Shown here piece after piece: positions 1 to 10,570 of a stretch of 64,000 nucleotides of DNA (position 1 is its first letter; each line of letters begins with the position of its first letter). Where the stretch lies: positions 310,001 through 374,000 of the forward strand of contig CAWUHX010000069.1 of NCBI GenBank assembly GCA_963922205.1, in the 5' to 3' direction. Made by a program: the position numbers and the translations under genes. The notes beneath the pieces are model-generated. The model saw only the letters and a list, made by a program, of their open reading frames with translations, ran no database searches and was not told the DNA's origin. Origin of the DNA: Romanomermis culicivorax. Lineage: Eukaryota; Nematoda; Enoplea; Mermithida; Mermithidae.

Positions 1-3000
1 AACGGAATTATTGTCGAATCAAAGGATTCTGAAAGGAAGTTCAGAATGGAGAAAGCGGTTGTAGACGGATCACAAGAGGAGTTTGTAGTACTAATCTCCA
101 ATACCACAGGTTCTGGTTGTCAGTTTGAGAGAGATCAAATCATTGGCTATACAGAATCTATGCTTATTGAAGATGATGATACGTACAAGAAGGTGAAAGA
201 AATGAAGAAGACAAAGGAGGAAAAGGAATATCAGACCTGTATGGTAAAGGAAGGAATGCCTGCATTATCAAAAGCTGATTCTGTAGAGTTCTATACTTCA
301 CTGTGCAGGATGATATCGAAGGCGAAAATATCGGAAGAGAAGAAAACGGAAGCTATAGAGTCTTTGTTGAAGTACAGAGATGTCTTTAGCTTGCCTGGTG
401 ATCCGGCTGCTACAACCCCAGCTCTGACGTGTAAGATAGATACAGGAGATGCAAGACCTGTAGCAAAGAGATATTACAGAGCTTCGATTAATAGTCAGCT
501 TGGAGTGAGGCGACACATAAAGGAGATGTTGGATCAAGGAGTGATCGAGCCCTCGAAGTCACCGTGGGCTGCACCCTTGTTCCTAGTTGGAAAGAAAGAT
601 GGAACTAGGAGACCAGTAGTTGATTTTAGAAGTATAAACGAAGTGACCAAGGATGATAAATATCCCATCCGGAGAATGGATGACTATTTAGATTGCCTTG
701 GAAGAGCGAAGTTTTATACGACTCTAGATTTGAAGTTGGGATATTGGCAGGTCCCGATGGAGGAGGAGAGCAAGGAGAAAACGGCTTTTATATGCCAAGA
801 GGGCTTGTTTCAGTTTAAAGTGATGCCGTTTGGGTTGAAGAATGCACCTGCTGAATTCCAAAGGATGATGGAGAGAATCCTTGGGGATTTGGTGTGGAAA
901 ATTTGCCTAGTGTACATAGATGATATTATCATCTTCTCGAATACGTTCGAGGAACACTTACAGAATTTGAAAATGGTGCTAGAAGCATTGAGGAAGGCGA
1001 AGTTGACTCTTAAGCCGGAGAAATGTGAATTTCTTCCCGAGAAGGTGCACTTTTTAGGGCACATCTTGGATGCGAAAGGAATTTCTCTGGATCCTAAGAA
1101 CGTCAAGGCGATAACGGAATTTCCATTCCCGGATTCTGTTAAGAAAATGCAAAGATTCCTAGGTATGCTACAATGGTGTAAGAAATTTATACCGGACCTA
1201 GCAGCACTAGCTGAACCCTTGTACAAATTAACAGGCAAGAAGGGAACATGGAATGTGACGGAGTCACATTACACAACTTTTGAGAAGCTCAAAGTAGCAT
1301 TGACCTCAGTACCTTTCTTAAGACATCCAATTTTAGATGAATCTGCGCGATTCATTCTTCAAACGGATGCCAGTGGAATTGCATTGGGAGCAGTGTTATG
1401 TCAAGAGACTGACTCGGAACGTTGGGTGATAGCCTACAATAGTCCGATATTGTGGGCAGAAGAAAAGAAATGGTGCGCCACCGAAAGGGAATGTTTAGCT
1501 GTGGTTTACGGCCTTAAAATTTATAAACATTATCTTTTGGGCCAAAAGGTCAGGATTCAAACTGACCACAAACCATTATTATCAATGAGGGTCAACACAC
1601 AGACTAATGACAAACTCAAGAGGTGGTATGCATTCATTTGCCAGTTTAATCACAAGTTGGAGTACGTGCCTGGCAGACAGAATGCCATGGCTGATTTCCT
1701 CTCCAGGAAGGAGGAACCGGATGAACAGAAAGAGAAGTTGCCACCAAAATGGGAGCTTATCTTTCAGAAAGAAGAAGTGAAATCTCTTGCTGAAGACGAA
1801 GTCCTTAACCAAAACCACAAAGTTTTAGTGAAACAACTTCGGGAACTCAGAGGAGATGAAGTGGATGAGGCTGCAGGAGTCTTCACTCCGGTGAAGATGG
1901 CCACAGCTTCAGTGGCTTCAATGTATGATGTTAGTGATGAAACTCGACTTAATATTTCTCCAGAATTTGATAACTATCGAACGCCTAAGAAATATGAAAT
2001 TGAGGCGGTAGTCACTAGACAAATGGCAAAAAACTTGCAGCAGGAGGAAAAAGGACATCCTCCTGGGCAAGCAAAACCTGTAAAAGAGGAAGTAAAGAGA
2101 ATTTTTGAACCGAAGGAGAAGGAGTTTGAAGAAGCCCCATAGATTGAAGATGGTAGACCGAAAGGGCTTATCTCAAACGCCTTGATGTCACAGTTGCAAG
2201 GAAAGGATAAAGATTTAAAAGTGATCTTCGAGAAACTAAGTGCTAGTAGTAGCACTAAGTCTCAAAGTAACTTTTATATCAATCAAGGGATACTATATAG
2301 AGAGACTTTTGGCGAGGCAGAGGATCAAATCGTTGTCCCCTCTGTCCTCAAAAAAGTTGTCCTACATCAGTATCATGGAGCAGTGATGATGACGCATCAA
2401 GGGTTTAAGAGAATCCTTGCTATTATTAAAAAGCGGTTCTGGTGGCCGAGCATCGAAAAGGATGTTTGGAGCTGGATCAGCTTTTGTCCGATATGTCAAA
2501 TTGCGACTCCAGGAAAGGCTACAATACCCCCATTAAATCCAATTATTCCTAGAGGACCATTTGACATAGTCTCTGTAGATATTGTGGGAATATCTCCCAT
2601 GAGCGAGAAAAGACCATATGTGATAGTATTTCAAGATTACTTTACAAAATGGGTGGAAGCAGAAATGATTCCGGATCAATCTGCTGTAACCATTGTGGAC
2701 AGTTTTCTTCGAAATATTGTGTTCAGGCATGGAACCCCGGTGAAATTGTTGAGTGATAACGGTTCATGCTTTACAGCTGATTTGATGACTTCAGTGTGTA
2801 AATTGTTGGAGTGTCAGAAGATTTTCACAACTGCCTACCATCCACAAGGAAATGGAATGGTTGAAAGGTTTAACCAAACCTTGATCAAGCAGTTGCGAAA
2901 GGTTGCTATAGAAGATTCGGATAAGTGGGACAGATATTTGCAATCTGTCGTTTTTGCATATAATGCCACACCTCATACCTCAATGAGATGTTCTCCATTT

Positions 3001-3480
3001 GCCTTATTGAGAGGTCATGAGGCTAATTTTGGCATTAGTATTGGTGTTGCTAGAAATATAGTTCTGCCAATGAACTATGAGGCTTATAAGCATATACTAA
3101 CCGAAAGTTTAGTAGAAACTTATGAAGTCATTTCAGAGAATATCAGGAAAGCTGCGGAGAGCAGTAAAAAGTTTTTTGACCGTAAAGCAAAAGCTCATGA
3201 TTATTCCGTCAATGATTGGGTTTTGCTGAAAGTCGATAAACAGAAAAAACTGGGTCTGCCGTGGCAAGGACCGTATGTTGTTACTGATAATAGGAGATTA
3301 TCAGAGAACATGCTTGAAATCGCGCACTGGAGAGAGCCGCTGAAAAAGCAGGTGGTATCCGTGAGCAGGTTAAAGCACTTTCGCTACGAGACCGGCAGAT
3401 GGCTGCAGTCTAACGACGTGTCATCTAAGGACACGCAGTTTACTGTAGATTCAAAAATCAGTAATTATAAACTGCCGTAG
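1..3480 (+). pseudogene. pol: Element A pol: RT, RNase H and integrase (Ty3/gypsy)
   Basis: Polyprotein that copies the element RNA into DNA and integrates it. The frame is already open at base 1, so protease and Gag lie outside the window. RT follows a protease-RT linker, with the catalytic YIDD at 913-924; RNase H and its connection follow (TDASG near 1366). The integrase has a zinc-binding HHCC module (about 2365-2500), a DDE core (D in SVDIVG, D in LSDNGS, E in GMVERFNQ) and a C-terminal region ending at 3480. RT-RNaseH (46-2142) and integrase (2182-3480) are in the same frame and are separated by a single TAG at 2140-2142, so one ORF has been broken once. The domain order RT-RH-INT and the motifs are those of Ty3/gypsy. 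It is the best preserved pol of the A/B/E type here. Confidence 0.95.
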
Positions 3481-3956
3481 CGCGTAGCGCTGTTTTTTCG
3501 CGTGTGTGTGTGCGTATGAATACCCCCCCCCCATATTTTTTCGTCCCCAATTTTGTATTTAGGTACAAATTGTATTTAATTGTATTTATTTATGTATTTA
3601 TCGCGTATTTATAGTATATTTTTAAATTTTCATCACCTAAATCTTAAAATTTTCAAAAATTTTTGGTAAAAAACCACTCTTCGCAAAAAATCCAAATTCT
3701 TAAAAATTTTTCGCGGCCCTAAATTTTAAATTTCCCCGAGTCCGAGTAATTTTTTCGGAGGAAATAGTTAGTTGTTGCCCCCCAATTCTGTGAATATTGG
3801 AAGAATTGGGAAACCGCTGAAGGTTTAGAGTGAAAATAGACAAAAAGTAGCGAAAGCGGAAACTTTGTCGATTTTTCAGCTCCTAAAAATTTTATTAAAA
3901 AATTTTCGAAAATTGATAGCACGGAATTTGAAGAATTCGAAAAAGAAGCGGTCAAA
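3481..3956 (+). other. Non-coding spacer between pol and ORF3 of element A
   Basis: AT-rich stretch of 476 bases with a C run near 3523-3532 and no convincing ORF. It separates the pol stop from the ATG of ORF3 exon 1. A downstream gene of this kind is likely made from a spliced subgenomic RNA, so a splice acceptor for that RNA may lie here; I could not single one out. Confidence 0.5.
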
Positions 3957-4068
3957 ATGTCCCGGCCCCCCAATGGACGCCGGACAAAACAATACCTGGT
4001 CACGGACCCCCACGTGACCTACGGTCAGCCCCAGGTGCGGCAAAACAATCGGTATTTTTTAGTCGATG
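3957..4068 (+). CDS. Element A ORF3, exon 1 (37 codons plus one base)
   Basis: Short first exon of the exonuclease ORF. It starts at ATG 3957 and ends in a codon split after its first base, immediately before GTAAGC (4069). The encoded end, NNRYFLVD, matches the end of the corresponding short ORFs in element B (DDRFFLAD type, 26328-26486) and element E (minus strand, 13343-13177). Each of these also stops at a splice donor. Joining the split codon to exon 2 keeps the reading frame. The exon is basic and proline-containing; its function is unknown. The open frame reads on to 4232 in the unspliced sequence, but no similarity to B or E continues past the donor. Confidence 0.7.
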
Positions 4069-4771
4069 GTAAGCGACCTAAGTTTTTAAACTTAGTTAAT
4101 CTTAAAATTTATTGGGCAAAGCAGGATGTTATAGCTTACGGGTGTCTAGATGAAGGCCTAGACAATTGTCAAAATTTAGTGGGAACAAATTTGTTCTGTC
4201 AACTTGCAAAAGTGTGGCAAAGCTGCCCGTAGCGCAAAATTTGGACTTTTTGCGAAACTACATCATTCCTCTACACACATAGCGAGTTGAATAATTTCGT
4301 CTATGTGATGGGGAAGAAGTGGAGTGTAGCAACTAGTCGACTAGGGGTAGATAATTTCAAAATTTACTTAAATTTCTAAATTCCATCTTAATCTATTTTT
4401 CTACGAATTTCCACATTTTGGGTAAATTAGTAAATATATTTTTAAATTTCTTCTTGGAAATTCTTAATTTATTAGTTGGATAGGCCGTTTTGGGCGTTGG
4501 ATTGAGATGGCATGCAGTCGAATGATGGAAGATGCAGGTGGTCTGTGCGTGTCCCGTATAAGGTAGAAGTCGGGGCCGCACTTGTGTTTAACTATCTGCC
4601 AACACTAACCCAATATATGTTTGGTACCTTATTGTCCCCTGCTTGCAATTTCTTTTTTTCTTTTTCCTATTTGTGCTTACTATCTGTGGTGAAGGTAGAA
4701 TTTAACCGATGTTTGTCCGCTTAGAAAGATTTCCATTAAAAAGTTGTAAACATTCTGTATGAATTTTTTAG
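4069..4771 (+). other. Intron in ORF3 of element A
   Basis: Begins GTAAGC after GATG and ends at ATTTTTTAG (AG at 4770-4771), a clear donor and acceptor. Length 703 bases. The equivalent introns in B (26487-26698, 212 bases) and E (12967-13176, minus, 210 bases) end in nearly the same TATTTTTAG and interrupt the same codon. The A intron is about 490 bases longer and contains a purine-rich tract ending at 4325. Confidence 0.7.
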
Positions 4772-6732
4772 ACTACAATGTCAAGCGCATTGTCAGAGTC
4801 GGCGAATTGGAACGGTGGTTCGCCACGAATTTCGGGAGATTTCCGTTGGAATTGACGGAACCGAAAATGGTCGAAATAGGTAAGGTGGCTGAAATGATCG
4901 AAACCTTGAAGGTGAGTAGGTTTCGAGGACAGCCAATTATTGGTTTTGATACCGAGAAAGTTACTCAAGAGTATGTGAGTAAGGTTTTCGCGACTTCTGG
5001 GGTTGATAACCCAAAAGGGAAGGAGTTTGCGAGAGTCATTAGCTTCTCGACGGTAACTGGAGACACCTTTGTTGTAGATACTACGACAATCATGCCGAAG
5101 GAATGGATGCTCATTTATGAGCTCCTAGATTCGGACATGCTTCTCGTTGGATACAACTTGGTTACAGATCTGGTTGCCATCTGGAATGTTAATGGCGCTG
5201 GTAGAAAGCACCAAGATGTTGATCTAACACCGGAGATCAAGCATAGAGTAACATCTTTGTATGGCCGTTATTATGATGTAGCCAAGGTAGGAGACCAGTT
5301 GAACGGGAGATTTTTGGCAATGTCCAGGAAGTTGGGACTTTGCCCAGAGACTTTTAAGCTGAAAGTGTTGTTCACGGAGCTGTATCTGGTGGACATCGGT
5401 TATTTCCAAATCGATTTCCGTCAGAGAGCGCAATGTGAGCGATTCTGTAGGCACACGTTAACGCAGTTTGAAATTAGGTATTCAGCACTGGACGCCTACT
5501 ACTCATTGTTGGTTTTCCTAGCGTTTTTCCACTATGAGTTAGCTATGGAAGTCGAGGTCGGATTCCAGTATTTTCCGCATGATTTGATGAAAGCGGATCA
5601 AATTCAGATAATGGCTTTCAGGTTGTATAGGTTTTTTAATATGATACATGGTGAGAATTTTCCACAGACTTTTTGTGGAAGTCCAGAAGTGGAGGAGCCG
5701 CAGTCATCGGCTATTTATCATGTGATGAGACAGGAAGTGTATGCCCGTATGGCTGCCCAAATGGATACCTCATTTGGAGGCTATACGGAGTACAGCTTCC
5801 CTCATTACGAGTCAAATCCAAAGAGAGGGAGAGACTTAAGTATCCCTAAAGGTATTCATCCTGATTATACCGTCAAAGAGAAAAGTAAGAATGTGGACGG
5901 TAACGATACGGTAAGTGAGGATGAAGAGTTTGAAGAAGCTTTGTCGGAAAAGCAGATTAGAACTCGAATTATGAAGAAGGTGGTAGATATGGTTAATCAA
6001 GGGAAGAGTTTCAGTAGACTTGATGAACCAGTATCTATGGTTTTGTACGAGAATTTCCTACGGTATAGGAAAGAAACGAAACAGTTGTTGGAGATAACAT
6101 CTCTGGAAGTTGATTACCACGAGTATGAACCAGTCAGAGTTTCCAATGGTAAAGACTCGTATGTAAGACAACACTGGAGTATGGATATCGCTCCTTATTC
6201 TGAAATATTGATTGAGGACAATTTTAAGAATTTGGAGTCAGTGTGTAACAAGGTTCCCCTCATGTTTCATTTATTTTGGCCAGCTTGTAGAGAGGAAGCG
6301 GAGGAGTACCTTACCTCTCTCCTTGACCATAACTATTTGAGATCCTTTAGCCCTGAGGGAAAGGAACAACTCTTGAAGATGTTGTGGAGGGGAGATAGGT
6401 ATGGTCAGTACTTATCATTTTTGAATAGTCTTCCAGTAATGGAGGTACATACGCCAACTAAGGGCGATGCTATTACATGTTGGGGAAATCGTTTCGGATT
6501 TTTGCCGATCCGATTTTGGCCCAAGACAAAATCATGGGAGCAAAGACCGGAAGATAAGAGGAAGCATTTGGCGGAGTGTCCGCAGTACAAAGATAATCCG
6601 TACTGCTATCAAAGGTTTTACTTCCGCCAAATAGCTGTCCGAGTTCCAGGTTTGCGATACCCAATAGATATGAGTGAGGACGCAACGAAGGAGAATCAGA
6701 AGAAGAGCGTGTTAGCGTATCAACCGGAATAG
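4772..6732 (+). pseudogene. Element A ORF3, N-terminal half: DEDDy 3'-5' exonuclease
   Basis: Predicted 3'-5' exonuclease of the DnaQ/RNase D fold, DEDDy class. Exo I: GFDTE with D and E at 4948-4956. Exo II: GYNLVTDL with D at 5167-5169. Exo III: YSALDAYY with Y at 5479-5481 and D at 5491-5493. All four metal-binding acids and the tyrosine are present, so the fold could be active. This class trims 3' ends of RNA or single-stranded DNA (RNase D, WRN, EXD2). About 400 further residues follow without a domain I recognise. The half ends at TAG 6730-6732, but the same frame continues to 7227 and beyond, so this is one long ORF with a nonsense mutation. Substrate is unknown; the reverse transcript or element RNA ends are inferred candidates. 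Confidence 0.85.
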
Positions 6733-9105
6733 GTTCCAGGTTACAAGCCGCCATTTTTCGAGCCCATATTGCCGTCCAATGCTCCAGGTTTCACAATTAC
6801 GCATATTGGCGTTAAGGTTGTAGTGACGCTGACAGGTAAGCAGCCAGCAGAGCCGGTTACAGGCACTGAGGTAAGCACAACGGTGAGTCAGCAATCTGGA
6901 GTTAATATGAGTAGTATGGATCAGGTGCAGGGGATGCAGGCTGAGCCTGTTGCGGCGAAAGCACAGCAACAAGCGATACCTGCAGACCTCAACACCCCCA
7001 TAGACTTGAATCAGGTAGGAGACGATTTAGAAGTGGACAAGGAGGTCACTGTTGAATCGTTGATACAGCCTGATCAAGAAACACAGGTAACCTCTTTAGT
7101 AGATCAGACAGAAAGTTTACTTTCTGGAATGGATGTCAGGGCAGAGCAAATGTTGGATGAAAGCAATCTGATAACGATTGCTGCAAGTCCAACAATAGAG
7201 GAAATTGAAGCAAGGCTCAGGGAGTGAGCTGAAAAGGAAATCGAAAGGCAGAAAGAGATTTTTGCTAAACAGCTTGCGGAGCAAAAAGCGAGATTGGATC
7301 AGCAGCAGAAGCAGCTGGAGCAGGTATTGGCTGGTTTTACGGCGCAGCCGACGCCTCTGGCAGCGCCTACAGTCGTGCAAGCTCCGGCCAAGCCGCCTAC
7401 TGCTTATCATATCCTGAAATTGCCGGCGCAACCCGCTAGTACGCAGGCCATCCAACCTGCGGTCAGCAAGGTTACGCCGACAGTTCAAGTAGCGCCCAGA
7501 GATCCAAGTATAGACGGTGGTATACCAGGTATGTATACTGCCGAAGAGGTTAGAAAATTTAGAGCGGAAGGTCGTAGGGATGATCAGATTAAAAGATTAG
7601 GAAGGAGGAAGTTAGCCCGAAGGGCCAATAGGGCTAAGAGGAGAGATGAAGAGGATGTTATTGAAATTAGTGATGGTGAAGGAGAACAGACAGGGAGTTC
7701 TACGTCTGTGGACTTGAAGTTTGCAGGATCTACTACTTTATTGACATTTATCTACTACTTTATATTCAACCAAGTCCAAGACTGGAACTACGCCGACAAG
7801 CCTGATGCCTGGAACCAAAAGTTCTACGAGTCAGGTGCAGTCGACGGTTGCTTCGGCTAAAGTACCGAGTAAATCGTCTGCATCTCAGGTAAGTGCAACG
7901 ACGAAAAGTACTTTGGCTAAGCCCGTGTCTAAAGTGGATAAGACTTCTCAGCAGAACCAGAGCAGTTCCGCAGGGAAAAAAGTTGTTTCTAAACCCTCTA
8001 CGTCGGAACCGACTAAATCGGTCAAGAGAAGTAGAGATAAGGAAGTAACTTTGGAGTACCTGAGTTCTGTTTTGAGAGACTACTGGGATGTCCATAAGAA
8101 GTTTCCCTTGGTGAAGGGAAGAATAGATTTTTCGACACCGGAGGTGATCGAATTCTTTGCTCAGGATATGCCAGATGATAATAGGAATCAAATCATCTGG
8201 GCATTGGTGAATAATGGAGTAGAGGAGCTTTACGAGAACTATGGGGATCACTTTGATGTTCAGGGTGGTTTCCTGTATGATCATGTAAACGTTCCTGAGC
8301 CCATTTGGGAGTATATTTGGCTCAAGTTCATGCCAAATTGGTTTCATCATTTTGATGCGGAAATAGTAATGGCAGCTGTGAGATACTTATGTACCATGGT
8401 GTTGCTAAAGTTAGAACAGCAGCAGTTGGGCCCAAGACATATTGGTGCAGTTGATGCACGGGCCAAATCATTTGTCACGGAAAGGTATTATTCTATCTAC
8501 TTGCGGGGAGAAGGTAGTACTGCATTCAGGGAAGCGTATGCCAACCGAATGCAGGAACACCAACAAACTGCAGTGGATAGGGCAGCAAAGAGAAGGTTGT
8601 CAGATATGGTTCAGAAATTTTCTGGTAAATTCCAGAAAGCTGAGGATGAGGAGGGGCAACCCTTCAAGATTCCCATTTTAATGGAGAGACAACCTAGAGA
8701 TACATCCAGGTCCAGGAGCCAGCACTCGCGACAATCGTCTCACTCGCAGGGTCCGCACCAGCCTGGAGTATTCAAATTACCGTACGCAAATCAACAGAGT
8801 CAAGGAAGGTCCAGTACCTCAGCTTCTGGAATATCTTCCGTAAGTTCCACTCAGGGCTCGTACCAGAGGGGAACTGGAAGGGGAGATATGGCCGAGGCTG
8901 GGGTCAGGGACAGGGTCAAGGAAGACCCTTCAAAATGGTTAATCCGCAACCGTATAGAGGACAGGCGATGGGCGGACCCCCTCGTGCGGCCCAACCTCGA
9001 GGAATTTTTGGGGGATTCCTCAGGGGTCGTGGAGCTTGGGGTGGTCCCTACCCTCGCCATGGTAGCTTCCAATACGGCGGTTATGGTGGCGGCGGGCAAC
9101 AATAA
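6733..9105 (+). pseudogene. Element A ORF3, C-terminal half: coiled coil, basic region and RGG tail
   Basis: Continues the exonuclease frame after the TAG at 6730. A second stop, TGA 7225-7227, falls within an acidic and glutamine-rich segment followed by a likely coiled coil (about 7180-7330). A frame change occurs between about 7690 and 7805. The next block (7805 to about 8870) has a Ser/Thr-rich linker, a compact domain rich in aromatic residues (8060-8420), a basic helix and an SR-type stretch (RSRSQHSRQSSHS, about 8707-8750). A second frame change near 8870 returns to the original frame. That frame encodes a Gly/Arg-rich tail with GRGWGQGQGQGR and GFLRGRGAWGG and ends at TAA 9103-9105. 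RGG and SR tails normally bind RNA. Parts of the middle block resemble the end of ORF3 in B (29885-30400). Function unknown; RNA binding is inferred. Confidence 0.65.
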
Positions 9106-9759
9106 TTTTATATAGCCGCATACTTTTTGGACCAAAATTCGTTATTTCGTACAAATTTTATTTCAAAAATATAAAAATACAAAAACACAAATAAAATACA
9201 AAATACAAAAAAATATATTATCTCGTTTTATTGTTGCTTTAAAATTTTAAAATTTTTTCTCGTTTCCGGTGCCCAAAAGTTGCCCGGCGAAATTTGTTAT
9301 TTCCGTCCATCTTATTTCGGGTGTGTACATAGCGCTCGTATTTTTCTTGTTTACTTTCAGGGCCTGAAAAAGATGAAGACGTGAAATTTTTATTTGCATT
9401 TATAAAATTATTTCGTAAATTTGAAGTATTTTATAGAAAATCTTTTTTACTGAGTAGATTCGTATTGGACGGAGCGACGTGGCGAGCAGCTGACCGTGGA
9501 GGAAGCGCACCTGGGGTACCTCATCACCGAAGCTGTAAAAACCAGTACATGGGAGAAGAGGAACGGCGACGCCCCGGATCTAGGCACAGATCGACGTCAA
9601 AGTCCAGCCGAACTACGTTCTTGATCATTTCCGGTAGCCTGAAAAGGAGTGCCCTGCCGAATGGATTGGTCAAGGTCGCCGTCACCTGAAGGACCTGGTA
9701 GGGGCTGGATCACATTTTGGAGGGGGTAGCCCCAAAAATTTGTTTTCGGAGGGGAAAAC
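9106..9759 (+). other. Element A 3' region, with a possible extra coding segment
   Basis: AT-rich to about 9360, then TTTACTTTCAG (a good splice acceptor, AG at 9359-9360). After it lies a GC-richer block (about 9466-9720) that is open for about 50 codons and contains LTVEEAHLGYLITEAV and, past two stops, RSPSPEGPGRG. The block may be a last exon of ORF3 or the remnant of another ORF. It ends at the polypurine tract. I see no homologue elsewhere in the window. Confidence 0.4.
9747..9759 (+). promoter_or_regulatory. Polypurine tract of element A
   Basis: CGGAGGGGAAAAC directly before the TGTTA start of the 3' LTR. This is the expected primer site for plus-strand DNA synthesis. Confidence 0.75.
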
Positions 9760-10325
9760 TGTTATGCAGTCGGGGCCTCAGTATGAGACTCAGGCTGCAG
9801 AAAGGTTTTCACCTCCCGTTGGTCGGTTTTGAGGGCTGAGGGATGTTGAGGTGGTCTCAGGTGCACGTGTTCAGCTTCCGGCGTCGGTGCGCAGGCGGTT
9901 GGACGCCGCGAAAAGTGGCCGAAAAGAAAGATATATTTGCATAGATGTATGCTGCCACTGTTTCGCGGTTTTTCTGTTTGTTAGTCAGTGTTAGATTTAT
10001 TTGTTTTTATGGAGCGACGCCGCCATCGCCTACTTTTTATAATATTTTTGTTTATTATTTTTTTGTTGGCGCCGCCACCCGTCACCCAATACAACTTGAA
10101 CCTGTAAGTTGTTTTGTTTTGTGAGCGTAGAGGTTGGAGTTTATAAGAGTAGGATTGGAGACTTGGGTAGGATCTCCTGAGGTACGTGCCAAGGTGTTCT
10201 GCCTGAGGTTTGGTGAAAGTTCTGGCGAGTATCTGGTGAAACGTCTGGGAGAGTTTTGTGTTTATTGTTGTTGTTGGCCTGTGGTCAGAACTGTTGCATC
10301 TTCTTGACCCCACAGTAGCCTAACA
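9760..10325 (+). repeat. 3' LTR of element A
   Basis: 566 bases beginning TGTTATGCAG and ending GTAGCCTAACA, so TGTTA/TAACA terminal inverted repeats. It is placed directly after a polypurine tract and at the end of the ORF3 region. The matching 5' LTR is outside the window, so neither divergence nor target duplication can be read. It is unrelated in sequence to the LTRs of B/E and of C/D. Confidence 0.8.
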
Positions 10326-10570
10326 GTATGATACTAGATTGCTGGGAAATGAATCATCAGACAAACTAAAATTAAAAAACTAGGCAGGCTACCAAGAATT
10401 TGGATTTTTCAACTGGGAAGAATTTTTAGCACCACCTTACACTCAAAATGTTTTAATCACAAAAACTCACAACTTTCATGAAGATTGCAAAAATTTTGGG
10501 AAAATGACTGATAAAAATAATGGTTTTCATCAAAGTCGTCAAAAAGCAATAGAGGATCAAATGTCGTGTT
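10326..10570. repeat. Dispersed host repeat
   Basis: Similar, in inverse orientation, to about 58620-58850. Shared pieces include CTCAAAATGTTTTAATCAC, TTTTGGGAAAAT, GGTTTTCAT and AACTAGGCA. Element A's LTR abuts it, so A may have inserted next to or into this repeat. Confidence 0.6.

Noticed and set aside
4306-4330. Purine-rich tract GGGGAAGAAGTGGAG followed by TGTAG, read as polypurine tract and LTR start ending element A before ORF3
   Set aside because: It lies inside an intron that is matched by introns at the same codon in B and E, and a better tract plus an LTR with TGTTA/TAACA ends is found at 9747-10325.
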